Shown here: positions 51,908 through 61,104 of the stretch, one piece after another | Layout of the letters: each line of letters begins with the position of its first letter | Numbering within the stretch: the first letter of the stretch is position 1 | Assembly (NCBI RefSeq): GCF_021287135.1 | Contig: NZ_JAJTBB010000085.1 | Coordinates: 186,001-250,000, forward strand | Source of the DNA: Acidovorax sp. | Lineage (GTDB): Bacteria; Pseudomonadota; Gammaproteobacteria; Burkholderiales; Burkholderiaceae_C | Reading direction: 5' to 3' | DNA length: 64,000 nt | The notes under the pieces: generated by a model | The model's input: the letters and a program-made list of their open reading frames with translations, nothing else | Database searches by the model: none | What the model was told of the DNA's origin: nothing | Made by a program: the position numbers and the translations under genes

Positions 51908-52315
51908 TCAGGCTTTTTCCACCGGCAGGCTGGCTTCGCGCCAGGCCTTCAGGCCGCCCGCCAGGCTTTCGGCCTTTTCGTAGCCCAGCTTCTTGGCGAT
52001 GGCCGCGGCGCGGGTGGAGCGGGCGCCGCTCGCGCACACCAGCACCACCGGCACGGCCTTGTTCTTGACCACGGTGGGCAGGCGCTCTTCCAGCTGGCCC
52101 AGCGGAATGTTCTTGGCGCCGCCCACGTGGCCGGCCGCAAACTCCTCGGCCTCGCACACGTCGATGACGACGGCTTTCTCGCGGTTGATGAGCTGCACGG
52201 CGCTCGCAGGGGTGAGCGCGCCGCCACTGGCACTGCGCAGGACCGGCCACAGCAGCATGCCGCCCGAGGCCAGCGCAACAAAAACCAGATACCAGTTGTC
52301 AATGATGAATTTCAC
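51908..52315 (-). CDS. Membrane-anchored rhodanese-like protein (YibN type)
   Basis: This 135-residue protein has an N-terminal membrane anchor (residues about 5-27: IIDNWYLVFVALASGGMLLW) followed by a rhodanese domain with the active-site Cys in VLVCASGARS. It starts at a GTG with AAGGA upstream. It heads the grxC-secB-gpsA operon as yibN does in E. coli. The sulfurtransferase substrate is unknown. Confidence 0.9.
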   Translation of the reverse strand: MKFIIDNWYLVFVALASGGMLLWPVLRSASGGALTPASAVQLINREKAVVIDVCEAEEFAAGHVGGAKNIPLGQLEERLPTVVKNKAVPVVLVCASGARSTRAAAIAKKLGYEKAESLAGGLKAWREASLPVEKA

Positions 52316-52402
52316 GAAGATTCCTTGGGTTGCCGAACCGCGTAATTTTAGAATGTCTGGTTTTGGCCCGTATTTCTTAGACCCGCCTTTCCTGGGGAAA
52401 CC

Positions 52403-53146
52403 ATGTACAAGCTCGTTTTGATCCGCCACGGCGAATCCACCTGGAACCTTGAAAACCGCTTCACCGGCTGGACCGATGTCGACCTCACGCCCACCGGCGT
52501 GTCGCAGGCCATGTCGGCCGGCAAACTGCTCAAGGCCGAGGGATACGAGTTCGACCTGGCCTTCACCAGCGTCCTCAAGCGCGCCATCCACACCCTGTGG
52601 TACACGCTGGACGAAATGGACTGCACCTGGCTGCCCGTGGTGAAGGACTGGCGCCTGAACGAGCGCCACTACGGCGCCCTGCAAGGCTTGAACAAGGCCG
52701 ACATGGCCAAGCAGTACGGCGACGAGCAGGTGCTGGTCTGGCGCCGCAGCTACGACACCCCGCCGCCCGCGCTGGAAACCACCGACCCCCGCAGCGAACG
52801 CGGCGACCGCCGCTACGCGGGCGTGCCCGAAGGCAGCGTGCCGCTGACCGAATGCCTCAAGGACACCGTGGCCCGCGTGCTGCCGTTCTGGAACGAAGCG
52901 ATGGCGCCCGCCATCCGCTCGGGCAAGCGCGTGGTGGTGGCCGCGCACGGCAACTCCATCCGCGCCCTGGTGAAGTACCTGGACAACATCTCCGACGCCG
53001 ACATCGTGGGCCTGAACATTCCCAACGGAATCCCGCTGGTATACGAGCTGGACGCGAACCTCAAGCCGCTGCGCCACTACTATCTGGGCGACGCCGAAGC
53101 GGCCGCCAAGGCCGCGGCAGCGGTGGCGTCGCAGGGCAAGGCGTAA
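52403..53146 (+). CDS. gpmA: 2,3-bisphosphoglycerate-dependent phosphoglycerate mutase
   Basis: This 247-residue enzyme interconverts 3- and 2-phosphoglycerate in glycolysis. It has the LIRHGES phosphohistidine motif at residues 6-12, [24 protein letters not shown], and the second catalytic His in [16 protein letters not shown]. It is divergent from the rhodanese gene (87-bp gap). Confidence 0.97.
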   Translation: MYKLVLIRHGESTWNLENRFTGWTDVDLTPTGVSQAMSAGKLLKAEGYEFDLAFTSVLKRAIHTLWYTLDEMDCTWLPVVKDWRLNERHYGALQGLNKADMAKQYGDEQVLVWRRSYDTPPPALETTDPRSERGDRRYAGVPEGSVPLTECLKDTVARVLPFWNEAMAPAIRSGKRVVVAAHGNSIRALVKYLDNISDADIVGLNIPNGIPLVYELDANLKPLRHYYLGDAEAAAKAAAAVASQGKA

Positions 53147-53267
53147 AGCCTGTGTAAAGACCGGCGAAACCGGGCGATATCCTCTTCAAAGCAAGTGCCG
53201 GCGCGGAACCGCCAGGGGTCCGCGCCTTCCAAGGTGTATATTGGTTCGTTGCGGTAAAAGGTGTTGT

Positions 53268-54704
53268 ATGGGGCACAAACTCAAAATTGCAGGATGGGTG
53301 TCGGTCGGTGTGGTGGCAGGGGCGTTGACAACGATTTCGTTGCAGACCGTGGCCCGCGGCGCCATGACCCCGCTGCCACTGGAAGAAATCCAGCAACTGT
53401 CGGCCGTCTTCGGGCTGGTGAAGACCGACTACGTCGAGCCGGTGGACGACAAGAAGCTCATCACCGATGCCATCTCCGGCATGGTGTCCAGCCTGGACCC
53501 GCACTCGCAGTATTTCGACAAGAAGTCCTTCAAGGAATTCCGCGAAGGAACGTCCGGCCGCTTCGTGGGCGTGGGCATCGAGATCACCCAGGAAGACGGC
53601 TTGATCAAGGTGGTGTCGCCCATTGAAGGCTCGCCCGCATTCCGCGCAGGCCTGCTGACCAACGACCTGATCACCAAGATCGACGAGACCGCCGTCAAGG
53701 GCCTGTCCTTGAACGACGCCGTCAAGCGCATGCGGGGCGAGCCCAATACCAAGGTCACGCTCACCATCTTCCGCAAGGACGAGAGCCGCACCTTTCCCGT
53801 GACCATCACGCGCGAAGAGATCAAGACCCAGTCCGTCAAGGGCAAGGTGGTGGAGCCCGGCTACGGCTGGATCCGCCTGTCCCAGTTCCAGGAACGCTCG
53901 GTGGACGACTTCGTGCGCAAGATCGAAGAGATCTACAAGCAGGAGCCCAACCTCAAGGGCCTGGTGCTGGACCTGCGCAACGACCCCGGCGGCCTGCTGG
54001 ACGCCGCCGTGGCGGTGTCGGCGGCCTTCCTGCCCGACAACGTCACCGTCGTCACCACCAACGGCCAGCTGGCGGACAGCAAGGCCACGTACAAGGCCTC
54101 GCCCGACTACTACCTGCGCCGCGGCGGCGGGGACCCGCTGCGCCGGCTGCCGGCCGCCCTGAAGACCGTGCCGCTGGTGGTGCTGGTCAACGAAGGCTCC
54201 GCGTCTGCCAGCGAAATCGTGGCGGGTGCGCTGCAGGACCACAAGCGCGCCACCATCATGGGCAGCCAGACCTTCGGCAAGGGCTCCGTGCAGACCGTGC
54301 GGCCCCTGGGGCCGGACACGGGCATCAAGCTCACTACCGCACGCTACTACACGCCCAGCGGCCGTTCCATCCAGGCCAAGGGCATCGTCCCTGATGTAAT
54401 GGTGGATGAGTCCGAGGAGGGCAGCCCCTTCGCGGCCCTGCGCATGCGCGAGGCCGACCTCGACAAGCACCTGGGCAGCGGCCAGGGCGAGGAAAAGAAG
54501 GACGAGGCCCGTGAAAAGGCCCGCGACGAGGCCCGCAAGCGCCTGGAGGAAGAGGCCAAGAAGCCTGCCCCCGACCGCAAGGTGCCCGAGTTTGGTTCGG
54601 ACAAGGACTTCCAGCTGGCGCAGGCCCTCAACCAGCTCAAGGGCCGCACGGTGATGGTGAGCAAGACGCTGACGGAGCGCAAGGAAGAAAAGAAAGAAAA
54701 TTGA
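53268..54704 (+). CDS. S41 family C-terminal processing protease, exported
   Basis: This 478-residue CtpA-type protease has an N-terminal membrane anchor or signal (KIAGWVSVGVVAGALTTISL), a PDZ domain (residues about 90-170, GVGIEITQEDGLIKVVSPIE), and the S41 catalytic domain. The nucleophile is in VNEGSASASE and the Lys in QTFGKGSVQT. The C-terminal Lys/Glu-rich tail is about 70 residues long. It probably trims or degrades periplasmic envelope proteins. The start at 53268 gives the canonical signal sequence. A terminator follows at 54729. Confidence 0.93.
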   Translation: MGHKLKIAGWVSVGVVAGALTTISLQTVARGAMTPLPLEEIQQLSAVFGLVKTDYVEPVDDKKLITDAISGMVSSLDPHSQYFDKKSFKEFREGTSGRFVGVGIEITQEDGLIKVVSPIEGSPAFRAGLLTNDLITKIDETAVKGLSLNDAVKRMRGEPNTKVTLTIFRKDESRTFPVTITREEIKTQSVKGKVVEPGYGWIRLSQFQERSVDDFVRKIEEIYKQEPNLKGLVLDLRNDPGGLLDAAVAVSAAFLPDNVTVVTTNGQLADSKATYKASPDYYLRRGGGDPLRRLPAALKTVPLVVLVNEGSASASEIVAGALQDHKRATIMGSQTFGKGSVQTVRPLGPDTGIKLTTARYYTPSGRSIQAKGIVPDVMVDESEEGSPFAALRMREADLDKHLGSGQGEEKKDEAREKARDEARKRLEEEAKKPAPDRKVPEFGSDKDFQLAQALNQLKGRTVMVSKTLTERKEEKKEN

Positions 54705-54728
54705 GCTTTCCGCTCTCCAGGTTCCCCA

Positions 54729-54758
54729 AGCCGGATTCCCGCGGAATCCGGCTTTTTT
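54729..54758 (+). terminator. Rho-independent terminator after the S41 protease gene
   Basis: AGCCGGATTCC/GGAATCCGGCT stem with a 3-base loop and a T6 tract. Confidence 0.85.
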
Positions 54759-54785
54759 CTTTGTCCGTGCCCCACCGCCCGCCCC

Positions 54786-55535
54786 ATGACCGACGACCAG
54801 CTTCTGCGTTACTCCCGCCACATTCTTCTCGACGAAATGGGCATCGAAGGCCAGGAGCGCGTGCTGGCGGCCCATGCACTCATCATCGGAGCGGGGGGAC
54901 TCGGCTCGCCCGCAGCGCTGTACCTGGCGTCCGCGGGGGTCGGCCACATCACGCTGGTGGACGACGACGTGGTCGACCTGACCAACCTCCAGCGCCAGAT
55001 CGCCCACACCACGGCCCGCGTGGGGCAGCCCAAGGTGGCCTCGGCCGCAGTGGCCCTGGAGGCCATCAACCCCGAGGTGCGGGTGACGGCGCTTCAGACG
55101 CGGGTGGACGCCGAGACCTTGCAGGCGCTGGTGCGGGACGCGTCGGTGGTGCTGGACTGCAGCGACAACTACGCAACGCGCCACGCGGTCAACGCGGCGT
55201 GCATGCGCCACGGCAAGCCGCTGGTGGCAGGCGCGGTGATCCGTTTTGACGCCCAGATCACGGTGCTTGACCCGCGGGATGCACAGTCCCCGTGCTACGC
55301 CTGCATCTTTCCGCCGCAGGCGGAGTTCGAGGAAGTGCGCTGTTCCACCCTGGGCGTATTTGCGCCGCTGGTGGGGGTGGTGGGCGCCATGCAGGCGGCC
55401 GAGGCGCTCAAGCTGCTGGCGGGCGTGGGTACCTCGCTGGCCGGCCGCCTGCTGATGCTGGACGGACGGACCATGGAGTGGAGCACCCTGCGCCTGCAGC
55501 GCGCTCCGCACTGCAGCGTGTGCGCCACAAGGTAG
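54786..55535 (+). CDS. moeB: HesA/MoeB/ThiF family adenylyltransferase
   Basis: This 249-residue E1-like enzyme begins LLRYSRHILLDEMGIEGQE and has the ATP-binding GAGGLGSPAALYLASAGVG (near residues 36-54), the Arg-finger region NLQRQIAHTT, and two CxxC zinc pairs (CYAC near 176; CSVC at the C-terminus). It adenylates the C-terminal Gly-Gly of a small sulfur carrier such as MoaD or ThiS. No carrier gene is adjacent, so MoeB versus ThiF function is not settled. Confidence 0.88.
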   Translation: MTDDQLLRYSRHILLDEMGIEGQERVLAAHALIIGAGGLGSPAALYLASAGVGHITLVDDDVVDLTNLQRQIAHTTARVGQPKVASAAVALEAINPEVRVTALQTRVDAETLQALVRDASVVLDCSDNYATRHAVNAACMRHGKPLVAGAVIRFDAQITVLDPRDAQSPCYACIFPPQAEFEEVRCSTLGVFAPLVGVVGAMQAAEALKLLAGVGTSLAGRLLMLDGRTMEWSTLRLQRAPHCSVCATR

Positions 55536-55547
55536 GAAAGCTCCTAC
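55532..55547. promoter_or_regulatory. Perfect palindrome upstream of a response regulator gene
   Basis: GTAGGAAAGCTCCTAC has arms GTAGGA and TCCTAC with a 4-base centre. It overlaps the moeB stop and lies about 100 bp before the response regulator start. The arm size fits a dimeric LuxR/RcsB-type or similar regulator; the binder is unknown. Confidence 0.5.
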
Positions 55548-55650
55548 AACCTGCGCGTGTGGCGGCTGGCAGAATGGCCTTGCGATAGCCCCTACATTCG
55601 AGGCTAGACCCTTGGCATCTCCCAGGGGGTCGCGAATCTGGACACCGCCC

Positions 55651-56073
55651 GTGAAACTCCGCACCTATATCGTTGAAGACAACGCCACCATCCGCGAGAA
55701 CCTGATTGGTACGCTCGAGGAGCTGGCGTCGGTGGAAGCTGTGGGCGTGGCGGAGACCGAAGACGATGGCAAGAACTGGCTGCTGGCCCACCCGGGTGAC
55801 TGGGACTTGGCCATTGTCGATCTGTTCTTGCGCCAAGGCAGCGGCCTGGGCGTGCTGGCGGCCTGCCGCGATCGCAAGCCGGGCCAGAAGATGGTGGTGC
55901 TCAGCAACTATGCCACGCCCGATGTGCGGATGCGCTGTGCGCAGCTGGGCGTCGATGCCGTCTTCGACAAGTCCAATGAAATTGATGCGCTGGTGGATTA
56001 CTGCATCCAGCACAGCGCGCCTGCGGGGATGAACTTCAATCCTCCCATGCCTGCCTCCGGGCAGGCGGCCTGA
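55651..56073 (+). CDS. Stand-alone receiver (CheY-like) response regulator
   Basis: The 140-residue product is a single REC domain: acidic pocket ED (YIVEDNATI), phospho-acceptor Asp in AIVDLFLRQGSG near residue 55, Ser in VVLSNYAT, and Lys in VFDKSNE. The GTG at 55651 gives the typical start KLRTYIVED; an ATG at 55612 adds 13 residues of no similarity. There is no output domain, so it should act by protein contact or phosphotransfer, perhaps with the histidine kinase at 56906. Confidence 0.8.
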   Translation: MKLRTYIVEDNATIRENLIGTLEELASVEAVGVAETEDDGKNWLLAHPGDWDLAIVDLFLRQGSGLGVLAACRDRKPGQKMVVLSNYATPDVRMRCAQLGVDAVFDKSNEIDALVDYCIQHSAPAGMNFNPPMPASGQAA

Positions 56074-56147
56074 TCCGCCGGCGCGGCGGGCCGGCGAGCA
56101 GGCCATCGGGCAGCCCGGAACCTTCGGCCCCGGGCGTTTTTTCCATG

Positions 56148-56780
56148 TCAGTCAATCAGGCGGTTCTTGAGCGCGTAGTACGTCAGGTCGCTGTTGGACG
56201 ACAGGCTCATTTTCTCCATCAGCCGCGTGCGGTAGGTGCTCACCGTCTTCACGCTCAGCGACAGCGCCTTGGCGATGTCGCCGGCTGTTTCGCCCTTGGC
56301 GAGCTTGAGGAACACCTGGAATTCGCGCTCGGACAGCTGCTCGTGCGGCGGCGCGTCGTCCTTGCGGTTGAGCTGCTGCGCCAGCAGCTCCGCCACGGCG
56401 GGCGTGAGGTAGCGGCGGCCCAGGGCAATGGTGCGGATGGCTTCCACAATTTCCGCGGGGTCGCACTCCTTGTTCAGGTAGCCGCTGGCGCCTTGCCGGA
56501 TCAGGTTGATGGCGTAGTGTTCCTCGGGATAGCCGCTCAGGATCAGGATGCCCATGTCCGGTGCCTTGGCGCGCAGCATGGCCAGGGCGTCCAGCCCGCT
56601 TTGCCCGGGCATCGACAGGTCCATCAGCAGAACGTCGATCTCCTTGTTGCGCACCAGGTCGATGGCTTCGCGGCCGTTGGCTGCCTCGCCTTCCACGCGC
56701 AGGTCCACGTGCTCCGACAGGAATTGCCGCAGCCCGGAGCGAACAATCGCGTGGTCATCCACAATGCCAATTTTGATCAT
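56148..56780 (-). CDS. LuxR/NarL-family response regulator
   Basis: This 210-residue protein is a REC domain (IGIVDDHAIVRSGL; phospho-Asp in VLLMDLSMPGQSG; Lys in YLNKECD) plus a C-terminal LuxR HTH (LSEREFQVFLKLAKGETAGDIAKALSLSVKTVSTYR). It is divergent from a HisKA_3-type kinase, which normally partners with this class, so the two form a two-component system. The start at 56780 is the canonical MIKIGIVDD. Confidence 0.94.
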   Translation of the reverse strand: MIKIGIVDDHAIVRSGLRQFLSEHVDLRVEGEAANGREAIDLVRNKEIDVLLMDLSMPGQSGLDALAMLRAKAPDMGILILSGYPEEHYAINLIRQGASGYLNKECDPAEIVEAIRTIALGRRYLTPAVAELLAQQLNRKDDAPPHEQLSEREFQVFLKLAKGETAGDIAKALSLSVKTVSTYRTRLMEKMSLSSNSDLTYYALKNRLID

Positions 56781-56786
56781 CGAACT

Positions 56787-56864
56787 CTCTTTCGCAGGGC
56801 GGTGATTCCGCGCCTGATGTTGTTGAAGGGAAGGGTTCTCGGGCACGCTGTCTCTGCGAAAGAG
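56787..56864. promoter_or_regulatory. Inverted repeat flanking the divergent response regulator/kinase promoters
   Basis: CTCTTTCGCAG (56787-56797) and its exact reverse complement CTGCGAAAGAG (56854-56864) face each other across 56 bp in the 125-bp divergent gap. This layout would suit cooperative binding of a regulator to both promoters. Confidence 0.5.
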
Positions 56865-56905
56865 GAACGTGCCGGGGGGCTCACACATTATCCAGAATAC
56901 CGCGT

Positions 56906-58315
56906 ATGAGCCTCAAAGAAAACACCCGTATCTGGCTGCCCAAGGTTCGCAAGATGGCGCTGAGCCTGCCGATGGCGCTGCTTGCGGCCATGGTGCTTGT
57001 GGGGATTAACGAGACGGGCCACATGCGTTCGCAGGACGCGGTGGAGCAGATGACGCACGGCATCAACACGCGCAAGGCGGTGAACCAGCTGCTGCAGAGC
57101 ATGCTCGACGCCGAGACCGGCCAGCGGGGCTACCTGCTCACCGGCAACGACACGTACCTAGAGCCCTACGACACTGCAGTGGCCAGCGTGCAGTCGGACC
57201 TGGACGGCTTGCGCAAGCTGTTCATGGATGCGCCGGACGACATGCAGGAGTTTGCGCTGTTGTCGCGGCAGATCTCGCGCAAGCTCGCCGAGATGGAGTT
57301 GAGCCTGCGGCTGCGCCGCCAGGGCAATGAGGATGCGTGGAAGTTCATCCTGCACACCGACGTGGGCAAGGAGCACATGCAGGCCATTCGCAAGCATGCG
57401 ATGGAGCTGATCGCCCGCGCGGACGAGCATGTGCGGCAGGGGCGGGAGCAGATCGAGCAGTCGCTCATGCTCTCGCGCATCGGCATTGCCACGGTGACGG
57501 CCATCGGGCTGCTGGCGTTCTACATGTACCTGCGCCAGGCCCAGGCGCTGAGTGTCGTCAACCAGCGCGAGCAGACCTTGCTGGAGCGCGAGCGCGACCG
57601 GCTTGAGGGCCTGGTGAAGCTGCGCACGGCCACGCTGTCCGAACTGGCCAACCACTTGCAGCAGGTGCGCGAAGAAGAGCGGGGCCATCTGGCGCGCGAG
57701 CTTCACGATGAGCTGGGCGCGTTGCTCACGGCCGCGAAACTGGATGTGGCCCGCCTCAAGTCCAAGCTGGACCCGCAGATGCCGGAAGTGGCCGAGCGGC
57801 TCAAGCACCTGACCGAGACGCTCAACAGCGGCATCGCGCTCAAGCGGCGCATCATCGAGGACCTGCGGCCCTCGTCGCTGTCCAACCTGGGCCTCACGGC
57901 CGCCATCGAGATCCTCACGCGCGAGTATGCCGAGCGCGCGGGCATCGAGGTGGAGACGAGCCTGGAGGCCGTCCAGCTGCCCGATGCATCGCAGCTCACC
58001 GTCTACCGCATGGTGCAGGAGGCCCTGACCAACATCGGCAAGTACGCCAAGGCGTCGAAGGTGCTGGTGTCGGTCCACGGCTACCCCACCCATGTGGCCG
58101 TGCAGGTGCGCGATAACGGCCAGGGCTTTGACCCCGCCGCGGTGCGGCCCACGTCCCACGGCCTCTCGGGCATGCGCCACCGCGTGGAGTCGGCCGGGGG
58201 GCGGCTGTCCATCACCTCGCGCCCCGGTGGCGGCACCCTGGTGTCCGCCGTGCTGCCGCTGCAGCAGGCCCGCGCCGACGAGCTGCCGGCCAGCCCACCG
58301 CCGCCTGCGGCCTGA
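56906..58315 (+). CDS. CHASE3-domain sensor histidine kinase (HisKA_3 type)
   Basis: This 469-residue kinase has an N-terminal transmembrane helix (residues about 18-34), a periplasmic CHASE3 domain (QMTHGINTRKAVNQLLQSMLDAETGQRGYLLTG), and a second helix near 190-208. A coiled linker, the HisKA_3 phospho-His in ARELHDELGALL and the ATPase domain (DNGQGFD, GLSGMRHRVES) follow. It is divergent from its probable LuxR-type partner. The stimulus is unknown. Confidence 0.93.
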   Translation: MSLKENTRIWLPKVRKMALSLPMALLAAMVLVGINETGHMRSQDAVEQMTHGINTRKAVNQLLQSMLDAETGQRGYLLTGNDTYLEPYDTAVASVQSDLDGLRKLFMDAPDDMQEFALLSRQISRKLAEMELSLRLRRQGNEDAWKFILHTDVGKEHMQAIRKHAMELIARADEHVRQGREQIEQSLMLSRIGIATVTAIGLLAFYMYLRQAQALSVVNQREQTLLERERDRLEGLVKLRTATLSELANHLQQVREEERGHLARELHDELGALLTAAKLDVARLKSKLDPQMPEVAERLKHLTETLNSGIALKRRIIEDLRPSSLSNLGLTAAIEILTREYAERAGIEVETSLEAVQLPDASQLTVYRMVQEALTNIGKYAKASKVLVSVHGYPTHVAVQVRDNGQGFDPAAVRPTSHGLSGMRHRVESAGGRLSITSRPGGGTLVSAVLPLQQARADELPASPPPPAA

Positions 58316-58621
58316 CCCGCAAAGGCGGCTGCGCGCTGCCCCCACGGCCCCCGATCCCACCCGCCACCAGACCGCGTCTCAGCCCGGGCAGGGCAGCGTG
58401 AGGGTATGACCGGGCGGTGCTGACCGCTTCCGGCAGGGCTCTCGCGCCTGCGCCCGCGTTGCAGGCGCTCTCCTACATACCGCCCGCTGGGCCGCCGACA
58501 ACCCTGCGCGCCAGGGGCCGGCAGCCCGGGCGCCGGGTCCTGCCTACAGTAAACGGCAGGCGCAGAACTTTCCTGTGCCCTCAACAACGCCGGCAGGCCG
58601 GCCCCGCAAAGGAGAAGACAA
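58316..58621. other. Leader region of the small stress-protein genes
   Basis: No gene. It contains a GCGCCTGC/GCAGGCGC hairpin (about 58446-58470) and a CTCCTACA element whose TCCTAC half matches the palindrome at 55532-55547. Confidence 0.4.
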
Positions 58622-58786
58622 ATGTTGCACTATGCAGTGGTGTTTCTGGTGATCGCATTGATTGCGGCGCTGTTCGGTTTTGGTGGCATCGCCGCGGGTG
58701 CGGTGGGCATCGCCAAGATTCTTTTCTTCGTGTTCGTGATCATGGCCGTGGTGACCTTTGTCCTGGGGCTGCTCAAGAAGGGCTGA
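58622..58786 (+). CDS. DUF1328 small membrane protein (YtjA type)
   Basis: This 54-residue protein has two membrane spans: [20 protein letters not shown] and the later [19 protein letters not shown], with a Gly-rich turn between, the usual DUF1328 form. Function is unknown; these are often stress-induced. It has AAGGAG upstream and sits before DUF883 and BON-domain genes, a common grouping. Confidence 0.9.
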   Translation: MLHYAVVFLVIALIAALFGFGGIAAGAVGIAKILFFVFVIMAVVTFVLGLLKKG

Positions 58787-58868
58787 CGCCCGCCCGCTGG
58801 CCTTGCGCCGCGCAGCCTGCGGCGCACAACGCCTTCCCTTTTAGTTTCCCGGATCCAAGGAGTCCCTC

Positions 58869-59261
58869 ATGAGCATTCAGACCGCTACCGACAAGGCCGC
58901 CGACGGCGCCCGCAATCTCGCTGACGACGTGCTGCAAAGCGCCCAGGACGCCGTGCAGACCACGCGCACTGCGGCCCACGCCACGCTGGAGAAAGCCGAA
59001 GACGGCGTGCGTTCGCTTCGCAGCCAGGCCGACCCGGTCATCGATGACCTGGCGGCACGGGCGCAGGAACTGGCGTCCCGCAGCATCGACTATTGCGCCG
59101 AAACCGGCGCCAAGGCCCGCCAGAAGATCAATGAGGCGACCGAGGCCACCACCCGCTATGTGGCGGAGCAGCCCGGCAAGTCCATGGTCATTGCAGCGGC
59201 CTCGGGCGCGGCGCTGGCGACGCTGGTGCTGTGGATGTCGCGCCGCCGGCACGCCTACTGA
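58869..59261 (+). CDS. DUF883 (ElaB/YqjD) family inner-membrane protein
   Basis: This 130-residue protein has long amphipathic helices (LRSQADPVIDDLAARAQELA...) and one C-terminal membrane span (SMVIAAASGAALATLVLWM) followed by SRRRHAY, as in ElaB/YqjD proteins that associate with ribosomes at the membrane in stationary phase in E. coli. AAGGAG precedes the ATG. Confidence 0.88.
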   Translation: MSIQTATDKAADGARNLADDVLQSAQDAVQTTRTAAHATLEKAEDGVRSLRSQADPVIDDLAARAQELASRSIDYCAETGAKARQKINEATEATTRYVAEQPGKSMVIAAASGAALATLVLWMSRRRHAY

Positions 59262-59420
59262 ACCCCGGTCAGCGTACTAAGATGACCGCATGGGGTGCCT
59301 GGCCTGTGTCGCCAGCCCGTTCCCCTCAGTCCGCCGGCCGCGGAGGGTGCTACACACCGGCAGATTGCCCACCGTTTAGCACCCGTGACCCCTTCTCATT
59401 TTGTTAACAAAGGAAAAATC

Positions 59421-59738
59421 ATGAAATACGCACGTGCCCTCGCCTTCGCCGCCATGGCCGGTATCACCATCGTCACGGCCACGGGCTGCTCGGTGGCCCG
59501 CAACCAGCAGACCGTGGGCTCTTATGTGGATGACGCCGGCATCACCACGGCGGTCAAGGCCCGCATGGCCGAAGACAAGTCGGTGTCCGCCACGGCCATC
59601 AGCGTGGAGACGCTGAACGGCACGGTGCAGTTGTCGGGCTTTGCCAAGTCGCAAGCCGAGAAGAACCAGGCTGAAGCCATCGCGCGCAACACGAAGCATG
59701 TGCGCGAAGTGCGCAACAGCATCGTCGTGCGTCCCTGA
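59421..59738 (+). CDS. BON-domain lipoprotein
   Basis: This 105-residue protein has a lipoprotein signal (MKYARALAFAAMAGITIVTATGC, lipobox ATGC near residue 20) and one BON domain (DDAGITTAVKARMAEDKSVS...VETLNGTVQLSGFAKSQAEK...V.NSIVV), the OsmY-like module that binds membranes. It is probably anchored in the outer membrane. A terminator follows at 59879. Confidence 0.9.
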   Translation: MKYARALAFAAMAGITIVTATGCSVARNQQTVGSYVDDAGITTAVKARMAEDKSVSATAISVETLNGTVQLSGFAKSQAEKNQAEAIARNTKHVREVRNSIVVRP

Positions 59739-59878
59739 GCCGCGCTGGCCGCGGCCGCCGACCCCGGGAGGGGACCGGCGCCGCGGTGATGCTGAAGGAG
59801 AGGCCTTTGACCACCGGGGGCCTCTCGGAGCCTGCTCACGATCTTTTCCCTGAGAGGACCGTGAACAGGTTTGGACAA

Positions 59879-59925
59879 AAGGCAGAAGACGGCAGAAGAC
59901 GCGCACCGTCTTTCTGCCTTTTTTG
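59879..59925 (+). terminator. Rho-independent terminator after the BON-domain gene
   Basis: GGCAGAAGACGG pairs with CCGTCTTTCTGCC (one bulge), followed by T6. Confidence 0.75.
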
Positions 59926-59970
59926 CTCCCGGGGCCCGTTCCCGGGAGGGAGGTGTATAAGCTCGCCCCC

Positions 59971-61056
59971 ATGCGTGTATTCAATTGCGACCACTGCGGT
60001 CACGTCGTGTTTTTTGACAGCGTGCAATGCCTGCATTGCGGCAGCACGTTGGCCTTCTTGCCGGACTCCTTCACGATCGCGGCGCTGGTGCCGGTGCCCG
60101 AGGAAGGCGCCGGCCTGTGGCGCCGCGTGGACCCGCGGGGCGACGGGCTGCAAAGCGGGCGCCGCTACCGCATGTGCCGCAACCACACCACCTACCAAGC
60201 CTGCAACTTTGCGCTGCCTGCGCACCACCCGGGCGACCTGTGCGTGTCGTGCTGCCAGACGCGGGTGCTGCCCGACCTGTCCCACGCCCCCAACGTGCGC
60301 CGCTGGAAGCAGATCGAGGCGGCCAAGCGCCAACTGTTCTATACCCTCGCACGGCTCGGTCTGGAGCCGGCGCCGGGTGGCGCGGGGCCGGTGTTCGAGT
60401 TTCTGGCCGACGTGCCGGGCGGCCCGCCCATCCTCACGGGCCATCTGGGCGGCACCATCACCCTGAACATTGCCGAGGCGGATGACGACGAGCGCGCCCG
60501 CCGCCGCATTGCCTTGGGCGAGCCGTACCGCACGCTCATCGGCCACTTGCGGCACGAGTCGGGCCACTTTTACTGGGACCAGCTGGTGCGCGACGGCGGC
60601 CGGCTGGAGAGTTTTCGCGAGGTGTTTGGCGACGAGCGCCAGGACTACGCCGCCGCGCTGCAGGCGCACTATGCGCGCGGCACCGCGAACGCCGACTGGG
60701 CTGCCCGCCACGTCAGCGCCTACGCCGCGGCCCACCCGTGGGAGGACTGGGCCGAAACCTGGGCCCACTACCTGCACATGATCGACCTGCTGGAGACGGC
60801 GGCCAGCTACGACGCCGGCGTGACCGTGCCCGACCCCCATGCCGCCGTTCGCCAGCATGTCACCGACCCGTTCGCGGTGCCGCGCCCTGCGTTCCAGGAC
60901 ATGGTGCGCCAGTGGGTGCCGCTGACGCTGATGCTCAACAGCCTGAACCGCAGCCTCGGGCAGCACGATGCGTACCCGTTCGCGCTGTCTCCGGGGGCCA
61001 TGGTCAAGCTGCGGTTCGTGCACGACCTGGTGCAGGGCCAGGCCGGGGCGCACTGA
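59971..61056 (+). CDS. Zinc-ribbon putative metallopeptidase (HExxH)
   Basis: This 361-residue protein starts with a zinc ribbon (CDHCGH...CLHCGS), has a second Cys cluster (CRNHTTYQACNF, CVSCCQT), and the metallopeptidase motif LRHESGHFYW (HExxH) near residue 195. It fits a conserved putative zinc-binding metallopeptidase family of Proteobacteria; substrates are unknown. The start at 59971 (MRVFNCDHCG) is the family-typical one. Confidence 0.85.
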   Translation: MRVFNCDHCGHVVFFDSVQCLHCGSTLAFLPDSFTIAALVPVPEEGAGLWRRVDPRGDGLQSGRRYRMCRNHTTYQACNFALPAHHPGDLCVSCCQTRVLPDLSHAPNVRRWKQIEAAKRQLFYTLARLGLEPAPGGAGPVFEFLADVPGGPPILTGHLGGTITLNIAEADDDERARRRIALGEPYRTLIGHLRHESGHFYWDQLVRDGGRLESFREVFGDERQDYAAALQAHYARGTANADWAARHVSAYAAAHPWEDWAETWAHYLHMIDLLETAASYDAGVTVPDPHAAVRQHVTDPFAVPRPAFQDMVRQWVPLTLMLNSLNRSLGQHDAYPFALSPGAMVKLRFVHDLVQGQAGAH

Positions 61057-61104
61057 GAGGCGGGTGCCGCGCGCACGGCGGCGTTCTTTGCGACACTGGG
61101 GGCC

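Noticed and set aside
53061..55664. 867-codon minus-strand frame covering the S41 protease and moeB genes
   Set aside because: It is antisense to two well-supported genes, is His/Gly/Ala-rich as expected from GC-skewed shadow frames, and has no recognisable domain.
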